From positions 1,674,001 to 1,738,000 of the forward strand of contig JAXBDG010000008.1 in NCBI GenBank assembly GCA_036320915.1: a stretch of 64,000 nt of DNA, written 5' to 3'. The stretch comes from Linnemannia elongata. Its lineage: Eukaryota; Mortierellomycota; Mortierellomycetes; Mortierellales; Mortierellaceae. Of this stretch, positions 23,534 to 35,299 are shown piece after piece; within the stretch, counting starts at the first letter, position 1, and each line of letters begins with the position of its first letter. The notes beneath the pieces were generated by a model. The model saw nothing but the letters and a program-made list of their open reading frames with translations, did not search any database and was not told the origin of the DNA. Position numbers and translations under genes: made by a program.

Positions 23534-24813
23534 ATGGGCGACGTTAACATCGATATCGATAACATTATCGAAAGGCTCCTTGAAGGTAGATACTAAATTC
23601 TTTGCTTTTCACGGAGACAATGTCTATGTTGCTTGTTGCTGCTGGCCTCATTACTGTTGATTGTTTGCTCAACCGACACTCAGAAACGTGGATTCTTTAT
23701 GTTGAAAATCACCTCCTTAATTATTCTTCTCTTCTCATCTACTATGCATGGCTATTCTAGTCCGCGGCTCCCGCCCTGGAAAGCAAGTGCAGCTGGCCGA
23801 ACACGAGATCAAGTTCTTGTGCACGACCGCACGCGAGATCTTCATGTCTCAGCCTATCCTGCTCGAACTAGAGGCCCCCATCAAGATTTGCGGTGATATC
23901 CACGGTCAATACTACGACCTGCTCCGTCTCTTCGAGTACGGTGGATTCCCTCCCGAGGCCAACTACCTCTTCCTAGGAGACTATGTCGACCGTGGCAAGC
24001 AGTCGCTCGAGGTCATCTGCCTGTTGTTTGCCTACAAGATCAAGTACCCAGAGAACTTTTTTGTCCTCCGCGGTAACCATGAGTGCGCCAGCACGAACCG
24101 TATTTATGGTTTCTATGACGAGTGCAAACGCCGCTACAACATCAAGTTGTGGAAGACCTTTACCGATTGCTTCAACTGTCTCCCCGTCGCTGCCATTGTT
24201 GACGAGAAGATATTCTGTATGCACGGAGGTCTCTCTCCTGACCTGTTGAACATGGAGCAGATCCGTCGCGTGATGCGTCCTACCGATATCCCCGATACTG
24301 GTCTCTTGTGCGACTTGCTCTGGTCGGACCCCGACAAGGACATTACTGGTTGGAGTGAAAACGACCGCGGAGTCTCCTTCACGTTCGGACCAGATGTCGT
24401 CAGTCGTTTCTTGCAGAAGCACGATATGGATCTTGTATGCCGCGCGCATCAAGTCGTCGAGGATGGTTACGATTTCTTTGCCAAGCGTCAGCTTGTTACT
24501 CTGTTCTCTGCACCCAACTACTGCGGCGAGTTCGATAACGCAGGAGCCATGATGAGCGTCGACGAGACCTTGATGTGTTCCTTCCAGGTAAATATCCTTT
24601 TCATTCCTATTGCTTTCCTTGGTTTTTCTTCCAAGTCCTGCTTATTGCTTTTGTTGCTAACAATGCCTTATTCTCATATTTCTCTCCTCACTTAAATAGA
24701 TCTTGAAGCCAGCTGAGAAGAAGCAAAAGTACTCATACGGTGCTCTGGGTGCAGGGAGGCCGGTGACACCCCCACGAGGCAAGAAGAAGAAGGAGATGGC
24801 CAAGGTCACATAA
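23534..24813 (+). CDS. GLC7: Serine/threonine protein phosphatase PP1 catalytic subunit
   Basis: Three exons, 23534-23585, 23761-24587 and 24700-24813, give 330 residues, the usual PP1c length. All metal-binding and catalytic motifs are intact: GDIHGQ at residue 62, GDYVDRG at 90, RGNHE at 121, then the [19 protein letters not shown] and [16 protein letters not shown] segments. The first exon encodes the short N-terminus [17 protein letters not shown]; its donor GTAGAT is weak but the join gives VRGSRPGK exactly as in the family. The tail is Lys-rich. It is the catalytic core of many holoenzymes (glycogen, cell cycle, septation, splicing), with targeting subunits giving specificity. A long leader upstream, probably with its own intron, is suggested by the TATA element near 22540. 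Confidence 0.97.
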
Positions 24814-26157
24814 ACGACCGTCTTACCTTCCCGCGTCTCGCTGTCTCACACCTCATTGTTGTGCTTGCGGCTAAGGGAAGAATAGGAAAGTGCGCTCAAC
24901 CAGTCAAGTGTGCATTCTTCCTCTTCTTTCCATCTCACCCACCTACCTTCTTCTCCAGCATGATATGCTCTTTCCCTCACTACCAGTTGTATATTTTTTT
25001 GTTCAATATTTTCACCCACACTCTTTACCCACATTACCCTATTTCACACATATATGTTCCAATAGTCCTTATTCATTAAAAGAATGAATGAAAAAAAAAA
25101 CTTTTGCCAAGCAACTTTCGTCTGTTCTTCGAGATAGAGATTTAGAAATGATATTCTTGGACTTTGCTGGCTTGTGAAACTAGTCCAAAGGAGCATGTAT
25201 GGGCTAAGAAGGATTGTTCCTCCTCCGCCCCCCTATGCCCTTCCCTCAAAATAACAAAATGCTCCATAGTTTGACTTGGACGTTCACAGCAAAGGACAAC
25301 ATGAAGGTAACAGGATTAATTTTGACAAATTGGTTACATTTTGCGCTCATGGAAGTAAAGACTAGGCTTGACTCCACCTCTCCCAGAGGAGTTGTTGTGA
25401 GGCTTGCCTCAGTCCTTTCTCCTGCAAAGGCTGTCGTAGAAACAAACAAATGAGTTGAATGCAAAATGATGTACTCAGATATGGTTATTTTGTCTTTCTT
25501 GGATATGTGAATACTGGTATTTCCTGAAAGGATCGAGTGGGAATGAAAGGAAAAGCGTTTATGTAGATTGACTGCGACAAGATCGCTTTTTTTTTTTTTT
25601 TTTCTTTGTTTGGAAGCGAAGGAAGTGAACTTTTAATAGACTTGCTATTTTTTTTTCGCTTCGTTCTATGGTCCAAGTAGACCTGGTATCAACATAGATA
25701 CAGTTCAAGACCACATTCTCTAGGAGAACAAATGCCGAGAAACGAACAATGGTTGAAGTGGAGGAAGTTCAGACTGGCCCGTGCTTGTAAGTTGTGAGTG
25801 CGAGAAGATTTTCTGATTTTGGTCTTTGGTTTGTCTCAACGCTAAAAGTGACGCAAGAAGGTTCGTTCGTTCTCTCTCCTGTTAAAGATATTCCTGCTTG
25901 TCAAGGACTATAGAGGATAAAAAGAACAATCTTGGTACGACTGCCTATGTGCTTGTTTGAACAAGTCTACGAAGGAACCAGAAGTCTATTCAGGTTAGAA
26001 CGATTGTAGTTTTGATGGATGAAGCAAATAAGGCGAGAGATACCGTTCGAGAGATGAAAATGTGACGGAGAGGGAAAAGAGAGCAACTCCTCTCCACAAA
26101 ACGTTCATATCCTTAATCCCTCTCAACTTATCTTCATTCAACTAGTTCCCCACATCG

Positions 26158-26161
<4 letters not shown>

Positions 26162-26196
<35 letters not shown>
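26162..26196. repeat. Poly(A) run, 35 bases
   Basis: The longest homopolymer in the window, uninterrupted A in non-coding DNA. Confidence 0.9.
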
Positions 26197-26202
<6 letters not shown>

Positions 26203-28041
26203 CAGTCAGGAGAGAGAGGGAGAAGGGGGAAGATAAAGGTAAGGCTTGTCGGACTCTTGTTCGATGAGATAAGATCATTTTCGGGTTCACTATTCTCCTG
26301 CAGTGAAGGGGTTGATTTGTCAAACACGAACCATTTGAAGGACGAGTTGAGTGTTTGGGATTCCCAAGACAACAATAGATAATCCGTCCTTTCAAAGTCG
26401 ATCTCCAATAGAGTCGTACCTAGTTCTACGGTAAAAGGTTAAGGAGTTTATGCATGTGTATAGGCACAACACAAGGGGAGGAGGTTTGAAAGGTGTAAGT
26501 GTAGGTCTGCAGGTATCTCACAATCACAAGAAAGAGAAAAAAGGATCAAGGTTTTCATTTTGAGAGTGGGTCAGGTCAGGTCAAGACAAACAGTGGTCAA
26601 TACCTGTTTGCTTTGTTTATTTCAGAGCGAACAACAGTAGCAACAACATAAACAAACGCGCACAGGTCAAGAAGGTAAGCATATCCAGTGTAACGAAAGA
26701 AACCTTGACAGATACAAAAATGTTCAGCCCAAAGTGCCCGTAGAAAGGGATGCTACTGCTGTCTGATAGTCGACGTGGTGACTTATTGCTGCCTAGGAAG
26801 AGCCACTCAACTCGGGAATATAAAGCAATAGCCAAAATGGATTCAAGGTTAGAGCGAAAAGGGCGAGGCTTGAGACAGACAGAGGGAGAGAATGAACGAG
26901 AAAGGAAGTGCGAGAAAGGAAAAACGAGAAACAGTGAAAATGAGGGTCTAGGTCGTGTGGTTGCGCGATGGTGCGATATGATGCGAGGATGGCATTGTGG
27001 CGCCATTTTGTCGGTTTTGGTGCTTCTTGCAGAGCCTGGACACAAGGAGCAAGGAGACTGTTATTAGGGGATAGAAGCAAAACGACTATGTTTTTCATTT
27101 CCAGTCTGCCGAGAGAACCACGAAATTGAAAAAATAATAAAAATATGAATGGCCGTTCACATCTCTCTTGGCCCTTTTTTTTTCGATCGGACGAGCCGCA
27201 ACCATGACGGACGAGAAAAAGGGCTTGCTGGCCGTGGTAAAAATGCCTAATAAGGCGCTAGTTAGCAATGTTCGCACACCATCTTGGAGAGAGAACGTTC
27301 ATAACAACTCGAAACTGTGCTCACGATGACCATTTCGTGTGCCGCTTAATCGCCCTTTAATCCCAAAAGTACAACTACCAAAGAAAAATAAAGGTGTGTA
27401 CTGACACTACAGTATCTCACCCTCCCCATGGCTCAACCATTGCATGTTCTCTCGCACTTTGAAGCCAGAGGTTCTTATTGACCTGTCAGCATGAGTTGCT
27501 GCGAGCGGATTATGGCGTTATCAGATGAGTAGGCCGATTCCAACGATGGGATTGGCTAGGTACTGAGGATCGAAGGGTTCCAACGAGGCGATTCGGCACT
27601 ATTTTCACTGCTGTTGGCCACTTGGCCGTTGCCGGAGTTTCATCCACCTCAATTTTGCTGCAAGCGGAGGTTTCTTTTCGTTTTTTCTGTCAAGAGGGCC
27701 TTTTGGTCTGGCTTACTTCGTGCAAGAAGTAATAGAGTGCTGTGGGTTGTGAAAGAGACTCCTTTAAATTATTTTTTTTGTCAAGTCTCACACTCCAACG
27801 GTCGTCTTTTTGCTTTGTCGCCTTGGCCGCAGACCAACCATTTCAGAGACAAACATTCTCCCGTGCTAGCTCCGTGTAAAATAACGGTCCTGTGAAAGAA
27901 TGGCGTGCTTGGACCAGCACAACCCCTTCACTGTCGGACAGCGGATGTATTTGTTATCAAGTCATATCAAATTCCTTCCCCTGGATCCCACAAACGGTCA
28001 TTATTCGTTAGTTCAATGACAGAAGAGAGCTAAAGGCGGGG

Positions 28042-28056
28042 CCAATTTGTATAAAA
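28042..28056 (+). promoter_or_regulatory. CCAAT motif and TATA box of the amino-acid transporter
   Basis: A CCAAT motif at 28042-28046 is followed by TATAAAA at 28050-28056. About 230 bases of C/T-rich leader separate this from the ATG at 28286. TATA motif and spacing are good; the CCAAT motif is unusually close to the TATA and may be incidental. Confidence 0.55.
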
Positions 28057-28285
28057 GGGTCCCTAGCTCCCTCTTCATTTTTTTCCTTGTCCTTCTTTGC
28101 TTCTCTGCAAACCACCCCTAACAGCCTCGTCATCACCACTACCCTCCCTTCTTTTCACCTTCCATCCTCACTCCCACTTTCCCCCTCCCTCCACTTCTCT
28201 TTCGTTACACTTATTTCGCTTTCAGACTTTCATTCATTCTTTGTAATCCACACATTCTTCATATCCACACACACATATATATTCA

Positions 28286-29792
28286 ATGACTAAGACTGAG
28301 ATTTCCGAAAAGTTACAGGAGGTCGACGTTGAGAGCGTCGCTTCCAGCGGGCCTCGCGAGGGTGACGCTTATGCCAACGCCCCTGCAGGAAAGGCTACCA
28401 ACTTCCAGGCCTATGTCAACGTTGTCAGTGTTCTTGCCGGTGCAGGAACCCTCGGCCTTCCCGCTGCTCTCCGTGACGCCGGCTGGGTTGGTCTTATCAT
28501 CTTGGCTCTTGCCTGCGCGATGGCCATCTACTCCAACCAGAAGCTCATCAAGTGCCTCTACTATGATGGGTAAGTTTATCACCTCGATTATTATTATTAT
28601 TATTTTTTTCGCAGATCGGACCGTCAACAAAAACCGAGCGGACGACCAATCTGGCACTGTTTGTTATTTTTTCTTTATCTCTAACCCGCTTCGTTCTCTA
28701 TTTGTCACACTTTGTCATATTTTACTTTTTTCTCCGAATAGTCGCAACCGCCTCAGAGAGTACCCCGACGTTGCTGCTGCTGCCTTCGGTCTCCCTGGCC
28801 GTATTGTCGTCACCTTCTTCTACAACTCGATCGCCTTGGGAGGACCCGTTCTCTACTTGATTTTGACTGGAAGCAACATCCATGACCTTGCCTCGTCTGT
28901 CGGAAGCACTATCACCTTGAAGCAGTGGATTATGATCGCCGCCGCCATTATGGTCGTCCCTATTATTGTCACCAAGACTATGCGTGAGGTCGCCTTCCTC
29001 TCCATCTTTGGCGCTCTCTCGACTGCCATCGTTGTCTTCATCGTCATGGTTGCTGCCATCATCGACTCCAAGGACTTTGACACCGTCACCTACCCCGACA
29101 AAACCACCGGCCCCGTTCTCCACGACGTCGCCATCCCCCGCAACTTGCCCATCGCCCTTGCCACCTTTGCTTTCTCGTACGGAGGCAACGTTATCTTCCC
29201 TCACGTTGAGGAGTCGATGAAGGACAAGCGCGCCTGGAACAGGATCATTCTCTGGGGAATCTTGACTGTCACCGTCCTCTACGTTCTCTGCTCGACCACT
29301 GGATATGCCGTCTATGGAAACATTGTCCAGTCGCCCATTTATAAGAACCTGCCCGGAGGTGCCACCCGCACGATCTCGACCATCATTATCACCCTGCACG
29401 TCCTCTTGGCCATCCCTCTCTTCATGACCACCTTCAACCTCCAGATCGAGTCTGCCTTGAAGCTCGAGTCCCGCGGCCTTTCGACCAAGACCGAGTGGTT
29501 CTACCGCGCCATCATCCGCACCCTCTCTATGATCTTGGTTGCCACCATCGCCCTCTTCTTCCCTTACTTTGGACAGATGATGTCACTCCTTGGAGCCCTC
29601 AGCGACGGCATGTTGACTTTTGTCTTCCCCGTCGTCTTCTACTTGAAGCTCTATGGCATCAAGAAGGTCGGCAAGATTGAGTTGGTCATCATGGCCCTCA
29701 TCATCATCATCGGTACCGCCGGATCTGCCATCGGAACGGTTGATGCCGTCAAGGAGTTGGCCAAGGCCTACCGTGGCGAGCTCGACCACTAA
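28286..29792 (+). CDS. Amino-acid/auxin permease (AAAP) family transporter
   Basis: Two exons, 28286-28569 and 28742-29792, give 444 residues. After a 40-residue acidic N-terminus come about 11 hydrophobic helices. The first, VVSVLAGAGTLGLPAALRDA, carries the Gly-rich G-x-G-x-L-x-L-P signature of the AAAP family. Later features also fit the family: FSYGGNVIFPHVEESMKD, and the GYAVYG segment in the middle helices. Relatives are fungal AVT vacuolar transporters and plasma-membrane neutral amino-acid permeases; the short N-terminus is unlike the long one of vacuolar AVT3/AVT4, so location is uncertain. The intron splits a Gly codon with donor GTAAGT and acceptor AATAG. Codon use is strongly biased to C endings, as in the peptide transporter. 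Confidence 0.92.
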
Positions 29793-31851
29793 ATTGGTCC
29801 ACTCTATTTTTTTTTCTTTTCAACATTCCAAGAAACTTCAACACGTTTCTAATACCCGCTACACTGGACTTGTCGTCCTCTCAACTGCCACCTAGTCTTT
29901 TTAGTTATTCATTTATTTAGTTGTAGTTTCTTCTCTTTCGCTTTTGTTTCTTTACCTTGCATTGCATTTTCTCTCATTTTTAATATTTGCATTCAAGCAG
30001 TGGACAAACGGTCTAGTGTAGTACCCCCCTTTCATCATTCAACATGATAATAACCCTGTATAAATACAAATAATCTTTTCTCAGCATACTATTCTTGCCT
30101 CTCTTCTCTCTCTATTGGACTTCGAAGAACTCAAAGATGAAGTAAATGTAAACAAAAATAAGCAATCGAGTGATCGTCGTGGATTGGGCTCTCGTAAGGT
30201 GGAAACATTTACGGTCGACGTATGAACACTGAAAGGAGGGAATATTCCCTGAGAACGCTGCACAAAAAAACGTCTCTTTGATTGCATATATGTTTCTTTT
30301 ACTGTCTTTGACGCTTTTTTTTTTTTCCCTTGAATTGACATTTGTTTTGAGTTCCCCTCTGCTGGGATAGAATAAACATTGGGCAAAACTCAAGGGCTAG
30401 GTTAGAAAAAAAGCAGTCATTTCCCACCGTTTTCAACCCTAAGATTGCAAATAAAACATTTTTTGTTTGTGCATTTCCCTCAAAGTCCGCCTTCAACCTT
30501 CCTCCCCATGAATTCAAACACAATAGAGCAACCGTTTTATTGCTCTCAATTGTGACAATGAGTGACGGTATGTATAAAAAGACCGTCGCCCCTTGACCAT
30601 ATATTTTTTCCTTAACAATCCGGTGCCTGTCACTTACACAGGTACCCTAGGGAGATATAAGTTGTCGCTCGGCCTTTCTGTGGTCTTGCCTCCGTTCCCC
30701 TCTTTTATAGCAAGCAAACTCCTCGAAAGGGAGAGAGTCTTTCTGCGGAACGCCCAGAGGTCAGCCGGGGTTTTCCTTCCTGAAGTCTCTTAAAGTCCTT
30801 CTCTTAATCGTTATCACTTAAAATTCTTTTTTCTTCGTTTCCTTTCTTTTTTTTTCTTTTGTTGTTGATGTTGTTGTCGCTGCGTATGGGCAATTGAGCT
30901 CGTTGGCGTTTTCTACTCGTCGTGACAAGGCGGATCAACTGTTGTAAGGCATGGACGAATAAAAGGTGTGAAAAGTAGAGAGATTTGGTTCTTGCCTCGT
31001 TGTTTTTCAGAGAAGGGATCAGGGAGAGAGTTGGTGTGGTTGTAATCGGTAATATTTGTGGATTAGAGACATTTGTATTTCGAGAAGCTATTGCGGTAAG
31101 TAGTGGAGGAATGAAAGAGATATCGAATGAAACGAGGAAAGAGAAAGAGGATAAAGGGAGGGATAGGTACTGGATGACTGGAAGGAAAAAAGGAGGATGA
31201 GAGGAAGTAAAGAGAAAAGAAAATCGATTAAAGGGAGAAGCAATTAATAGAGGGAGGAAGAAGGGATGATTGCCTCTTTGTCGTATTGTCTGTCTCTTTT
31301 TTCGTTTTATGAGAGGATGTTGGGAAGGAAAAAGTGGGTGATGAGATGGTCGACAGAAGTGAGGGAGAGTGGGGAGATGGCCACGTTTGGCTTTGGTATT
31401 ATTTGCGTCTTTATGCTTAGTATGAGAGGAATTGTAGCTGTTGTTCGATATGCGGGAAGAGAAAGTGAATGAAGCTAAAGGTGGTAGAATCGAGAAAGAG
31501 AGAGGAGAAAGAGAAAAAAAGAGGGAGAGAGAGTGAGTAAATGCTTGGGTGATAAAAAATGCACTTCAAAAGGGACACGGAAGTAAAATGTGGTTCATCT
31601 CCTTCAGTACGCACAAACTGTCCCAACCTTTCCCATTGAACTTGTCAGCTATGTTAGATACCAGAGAATATCCTTACTTTATTGTTTGCAATTGCTTGAT
31701 GAATGAAGATAACTTAAACGAACAGGTGTTGGTCGTCATAACAAGAATTTGAATACACCATAGGCGTGGTCATAAAAAGGGGACGTGAATGAAGGGAAAA
31801 GTAAAATGGACAAAAAAAAAACCAAAAAAAACATGAGCCATGCGCTCTTAT
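29793..31851. other. Intergenic stretch, convergent gene ends
   Basis: Lies between the stop of the plus-strand amino-acid transporter and the stop of the minus-strand FAD monooxygenase. T-rich and then purine-rich DNA. No gene or structured element was recognised. Confidence 0.5.
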
Positions 31852-33523
31852 CTACCTCCAAGCTTTGTAGAGACCGCGATCTTCAATGGCAGGGAGAAAG
31901 GAGAGCTGCGGACGATGGCACATTACCCAGTTGGTTATGGACTTGACGCACCACTGGGGCATCCAGTTCAGAGTGATTTTGCGGACCCATTGAGCGACAG
32001 CTCCTTTCGAGTCGATAAAGTAGCCAAAGAGCCTGGACCCGATCACAGCCTTGCGGGCTGTGCCCGATCGCTCGCAATGATAGGTCTTGAACGCGTTTTC
32101 GAAATCTGCGGTGGTGGGGTTCTCATTCAGGCCGTGGAGAAGGTCTACGAGACATTGACCATCCAACATAGCTTGGATTGCGCCTTGACCAGCAAAAGGG
32201 AGAACCTGTTGATCGAATGATACAGATAGCAGAGGACAAAGGTGTTAGAGTACAATTCCATTGAATTGCATTGGGTCATGCCCACTGCCATCATAAATAA
32301 AAACAAATATTGTAGAGATCCATACCTTATGACAAGCTGATAGCAACAAAGTATCAAAGTGGACAAAAGGAAAGAACAGTGATGACACATTTAGTTTTCT
32401 ATCATTCTATTTCATTCATGCGAACGTTGGTAAAAGCACTGTGAACCAAAAATGACGAGATATACTTACCGTCGCCCAAGAGAACGACGCGCTTGGTGTG
32501 CCAGGTCTCAAAGAACTTCTCTTCAAGTACCACGGACGAGATGAGCTCCTTGGGAGTGGAGCCGATAATATCGCCGACGGTGCAGCCGAACGTTGTGGGA
32601 AGATGGCGAATGTTGTCCAGCATTGTGTGGGCCTTGTTGGGTCCCCACTCCCAGAACCCACTCACGCCAGTCGTGAGGCTTGTGCATGGGTTAGGTTCAA
32701 TCTCACCGCCGTAGCACCACGAGATTCTGTTGCCGTCGATAGGTGCCAGCCAGATCTGGGTGTATGAAATTGATAAAGAGGGGCAACTTGGTCAGGTACA
32801 TGCTTGTGAGAAATCGTGTCAAAAAATAATAATGGCTGTTCTACGTACCGAAAAGCGAGTGTTACGAAAGAGCATGAGTTGGAACCAAGAGTGCTTGTCC
32901 TCCGTGACTGGAACGATGGCTGGGTCAAGGGCTTTGGACACGCCGAGAATACTCAGATGAGTGAGCTTCATGGGCTCTTGATCGTTTGCGGGAAGTTTGT
33001 TCTGCTGTTTCAGGCAACGATATATGCTTTCGCGTACACCACTATACGCACCATCAGCTCCCACAAGGATATCGCTCTTGTACTGGGAACCATCCTCGCA
33101 GATGCAGGTGACACCCGTGTCACTCTCGACAAGGTCAACGACTTGCTTACGGAGCTTGATCTTGTTGGCGGGAATGCGAGACTTGAGGAGCTCAAAGAGG
33201 GCAGGTCGAGCCATAACATAGGCGTAGTAGCCGTAGTGCTTCTCGCCAAACGAAAAATCAATCTTACCAATGGGGGAGAGGTCATCGTGTTGGATGTTGA
33301 AGCCAGCGATGGGTTTGGCGATCTTTTGAATATCGTTCCAGAGACCGAGTTGTTCCAAGAGTCGAAGGGCACAAGCATTGAGGGCGATGGTGCTGCCAAG
33401 AGTTTTTAGGGACGATGACCGTTCGAGAATGATGTAGTCGATGTTGGCAGCGTCCAGCATTATAGCCAACGTGAGGCCACCAATGCCCCCGCCGGCAATG
33501 GTTACACGCATTTGTGATGCCAT
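31852..33523 (-). CDS. FAD-dependent aromatic-ring-type monooxygenase with an 11-nt microexon
   Basis: Four exons on the minus strand: 33523-32849, 32755-32470, 32336-32326 and 32205-31852, giving 441 residues. The N-terminus has the FAD-binding GxGxxG (residues 11-16, VTIAGGGIGGLTLAI). An LVGADG segment follows in the middle, and the third FAD motif GDACHKVLPFAGQG begins at residue 319. This is the order of class A (PHBH-like) flavoprotein monooxygenases, which use NAD(P)H and O2. The GDACHK part is only formed if an 11-base exon is spliced in: it supplies the rest of Ala plus Cys-His-Lys between two good splice pairs. Skipping it breaks the frame. The C-terminus has a hydrophobic-aromatic stretch (KITLNWMPQWCVKS) found in fungal relatives. 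Substrate unknown. No biosynthetic partners are adjacent. Confidence 0.88.
32326..32336 (-). other. 11-nt coding microexon of the FAD monooxygenase
   Basis: Read on the minus strand, ATCAG precedes and GTATGG follows an 11-base exon. Incoming phase is 1 and outgoing phase is 0, and it encodes the end of Ala plus Cys-His-Lys of the GDACHK FAD motif. Confidence 0.75.
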
Positions 33524-35299
33524 AGGTGTGAGTAATGGGGTGAATGTATTCGTGAAGGGGGTGCGGAGAGGGAGTGTGTATGAGAGAGGGTGGGGGATAG
33601 AAAGTCGATAAGGGCTGGAGACGAGTAATGGTTGAATGAGATGACTGAGAGGGTGAGAGAGGGAGAAATGTTTGAAGATGGAGGGCGATAAAAGTTAGCA
33701 GTGAAAGAGGGGCCGAGATGGTTCTTATAAAAACCTTGTGGAGAGAAAGACAGGTCATAAGGGTGACAGACAAGTTAAGAGACGGTTGGCACGCAGAATA
33801 CAATAGTAACCCTTTGGCTGTTGACCGGAGAATAAAGAGAATGCCGTTACCATAAAAGGGCAACTCTTTGTGGGATTTGCATTTGTGCACTGAGCATTCT
33901 GCAACGCATTGCTTGAAAGAACCAATAGAATCCCTTCGTGCACACTTCATGTAGTAAATCATCAGCATGGACCTTGCTTACAATGAGGCCTTCCTTGCAC
34001 CTCCTTGCACTTGAGGGCGTAATCGTGGTAACTTTTTAGCACGGTAAAGTGTATAATCTACAGAAACAGACAGGTGGAGGAGGCGTAGAGTACGCTGGTT
34101 TGGAGATGAACAAAGACGAGTTAACAGTGACTCCAGAAGAAAATATGGAGGGAGAGGCAACAATCAAGGTCCCTGTTATTCGAACAAATGAATGCAACCA
34201 ACAAACCTAACCTAGGATAATGAACACCGGAGGCAATCGCTAACATGTCAAATGCAGAACCATGCACTATCGAGCTAACTTCCTACTCGGCATTAGGAAC
34301 TTTCGGTAAGCTAATGCACTGTTCAAGAAGGAAAACAAAGAAAAATAACCCAATGCAGCTGCCATACAAAAAGTGTAAGGCTATTGTAACGAAAGAGCGA
34401 AAGAGGACAGAGAGATCTTGGTAGTAAGCGCCTTTTCATGATCGTGTTTGAAAGCCAATTGATATCTCTAGATCATGTACCTAGGGTCGCGCTCTTGTAA
34501 TCTTTGTGTGCCGAAGATACTGGTTTACTACCTAGAACAGACAAAAGTGCAGGCGCATCGATATTGCCTTTGCAATCATTGTCACTGATATGTCTACCTA
34601 TCGAATAGAGGTATCTTCGATCTTGTATGACATATCCACTGGTTACCCCTGGATACATTTTTGAGGAGGATGACATGGCCTGGAGACCAACGGTTAGCCA
34701 ATTAGGTTCTGCATTGTGAGACAATAAGTAGTTGAAGGGGGAGGTGCCGGAATCTCTATCACCCGGGGGGAATCAGATCAATCTGATCACACTGGTTCAC
34801 CGGTGCACTGGTAGCCTTTGGGGGTGGCAGGTACGGTGATTGCATTAGGGAGAGCGGCGAGTAGTTGAGGGCAAAGCAGACAGGAACGGAAGAAGAGGAA
34901 AAGGGTTGTGTCGTTTGATGGTCCGAAATGGGCTTTTGGATCTTGTGCCTGAAGAAGTGCGCGCGTTAATATCAGCGCTGACCTGCAAGACAAGAAAAAA
35001 AAAGACGTCATGACAATTATCTCAGAGTGTTCTCCCGCTGAGAGTCGCACGTCGACTTGCCGTGCCTTTTATTTCATTCACCCGCCGTTTCGACCGCTGC
35101 AGCAGCTTCTTCTCTTACTTCTTATTCTTACTCATCTTTATCACATCTCTCCCATCATCATCCTCACTCTCTTTACACTTCCATCTTCCTCCTCCCTTCT
35201 CTTACGCCTGTCTCGGAACAGCACTCCGTCCTTCCTCCCTCCCTCCCGAACCACACCCACACCCACTCCCATCACCAACTCACACTCTTGTAGACGGCC
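33524..35299. other. Divergent spacer between the FAD monooxygenase and myosin-I
   Basis: Should hold both promoters. A TTATAAAAA element at about 33724-33732 could serve the monooxygenase. The last 200 bases before the myosin start are a C/T-rich leader. No gene seen; open frames here are short and unlike any family. Confidence 0.45.

Larger units (their letters stand above)
24814..28285. other. Non-coding stretch between PP1 and the amino-acid transporter
   Basis: About 3.5 kb without a supportable gene. It includes T- and A-rich runs and purine-rich DNA. A patch at 25246-25464 is open on both strands for about 70 codons but has no recognisable family. The last 250 bases are the transporter's promoter and pyrimidine-rich leader. 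Confidence 0.5.

Noticed and set aside
25246..25464. Short frame open on both strands between PP1 and the amino-acid transporter
   Set aside because: About 70 codons, no family resemblance, no splice context and no promoter; kept only as a note in the spacer entry.
28722..29399. A 225-codon antisense frame over the amino-acid transporter
   Set aside because: Same codon-bias artefact; composition is Asp/Gly/Val-rich and the plus-strand gene is certain.
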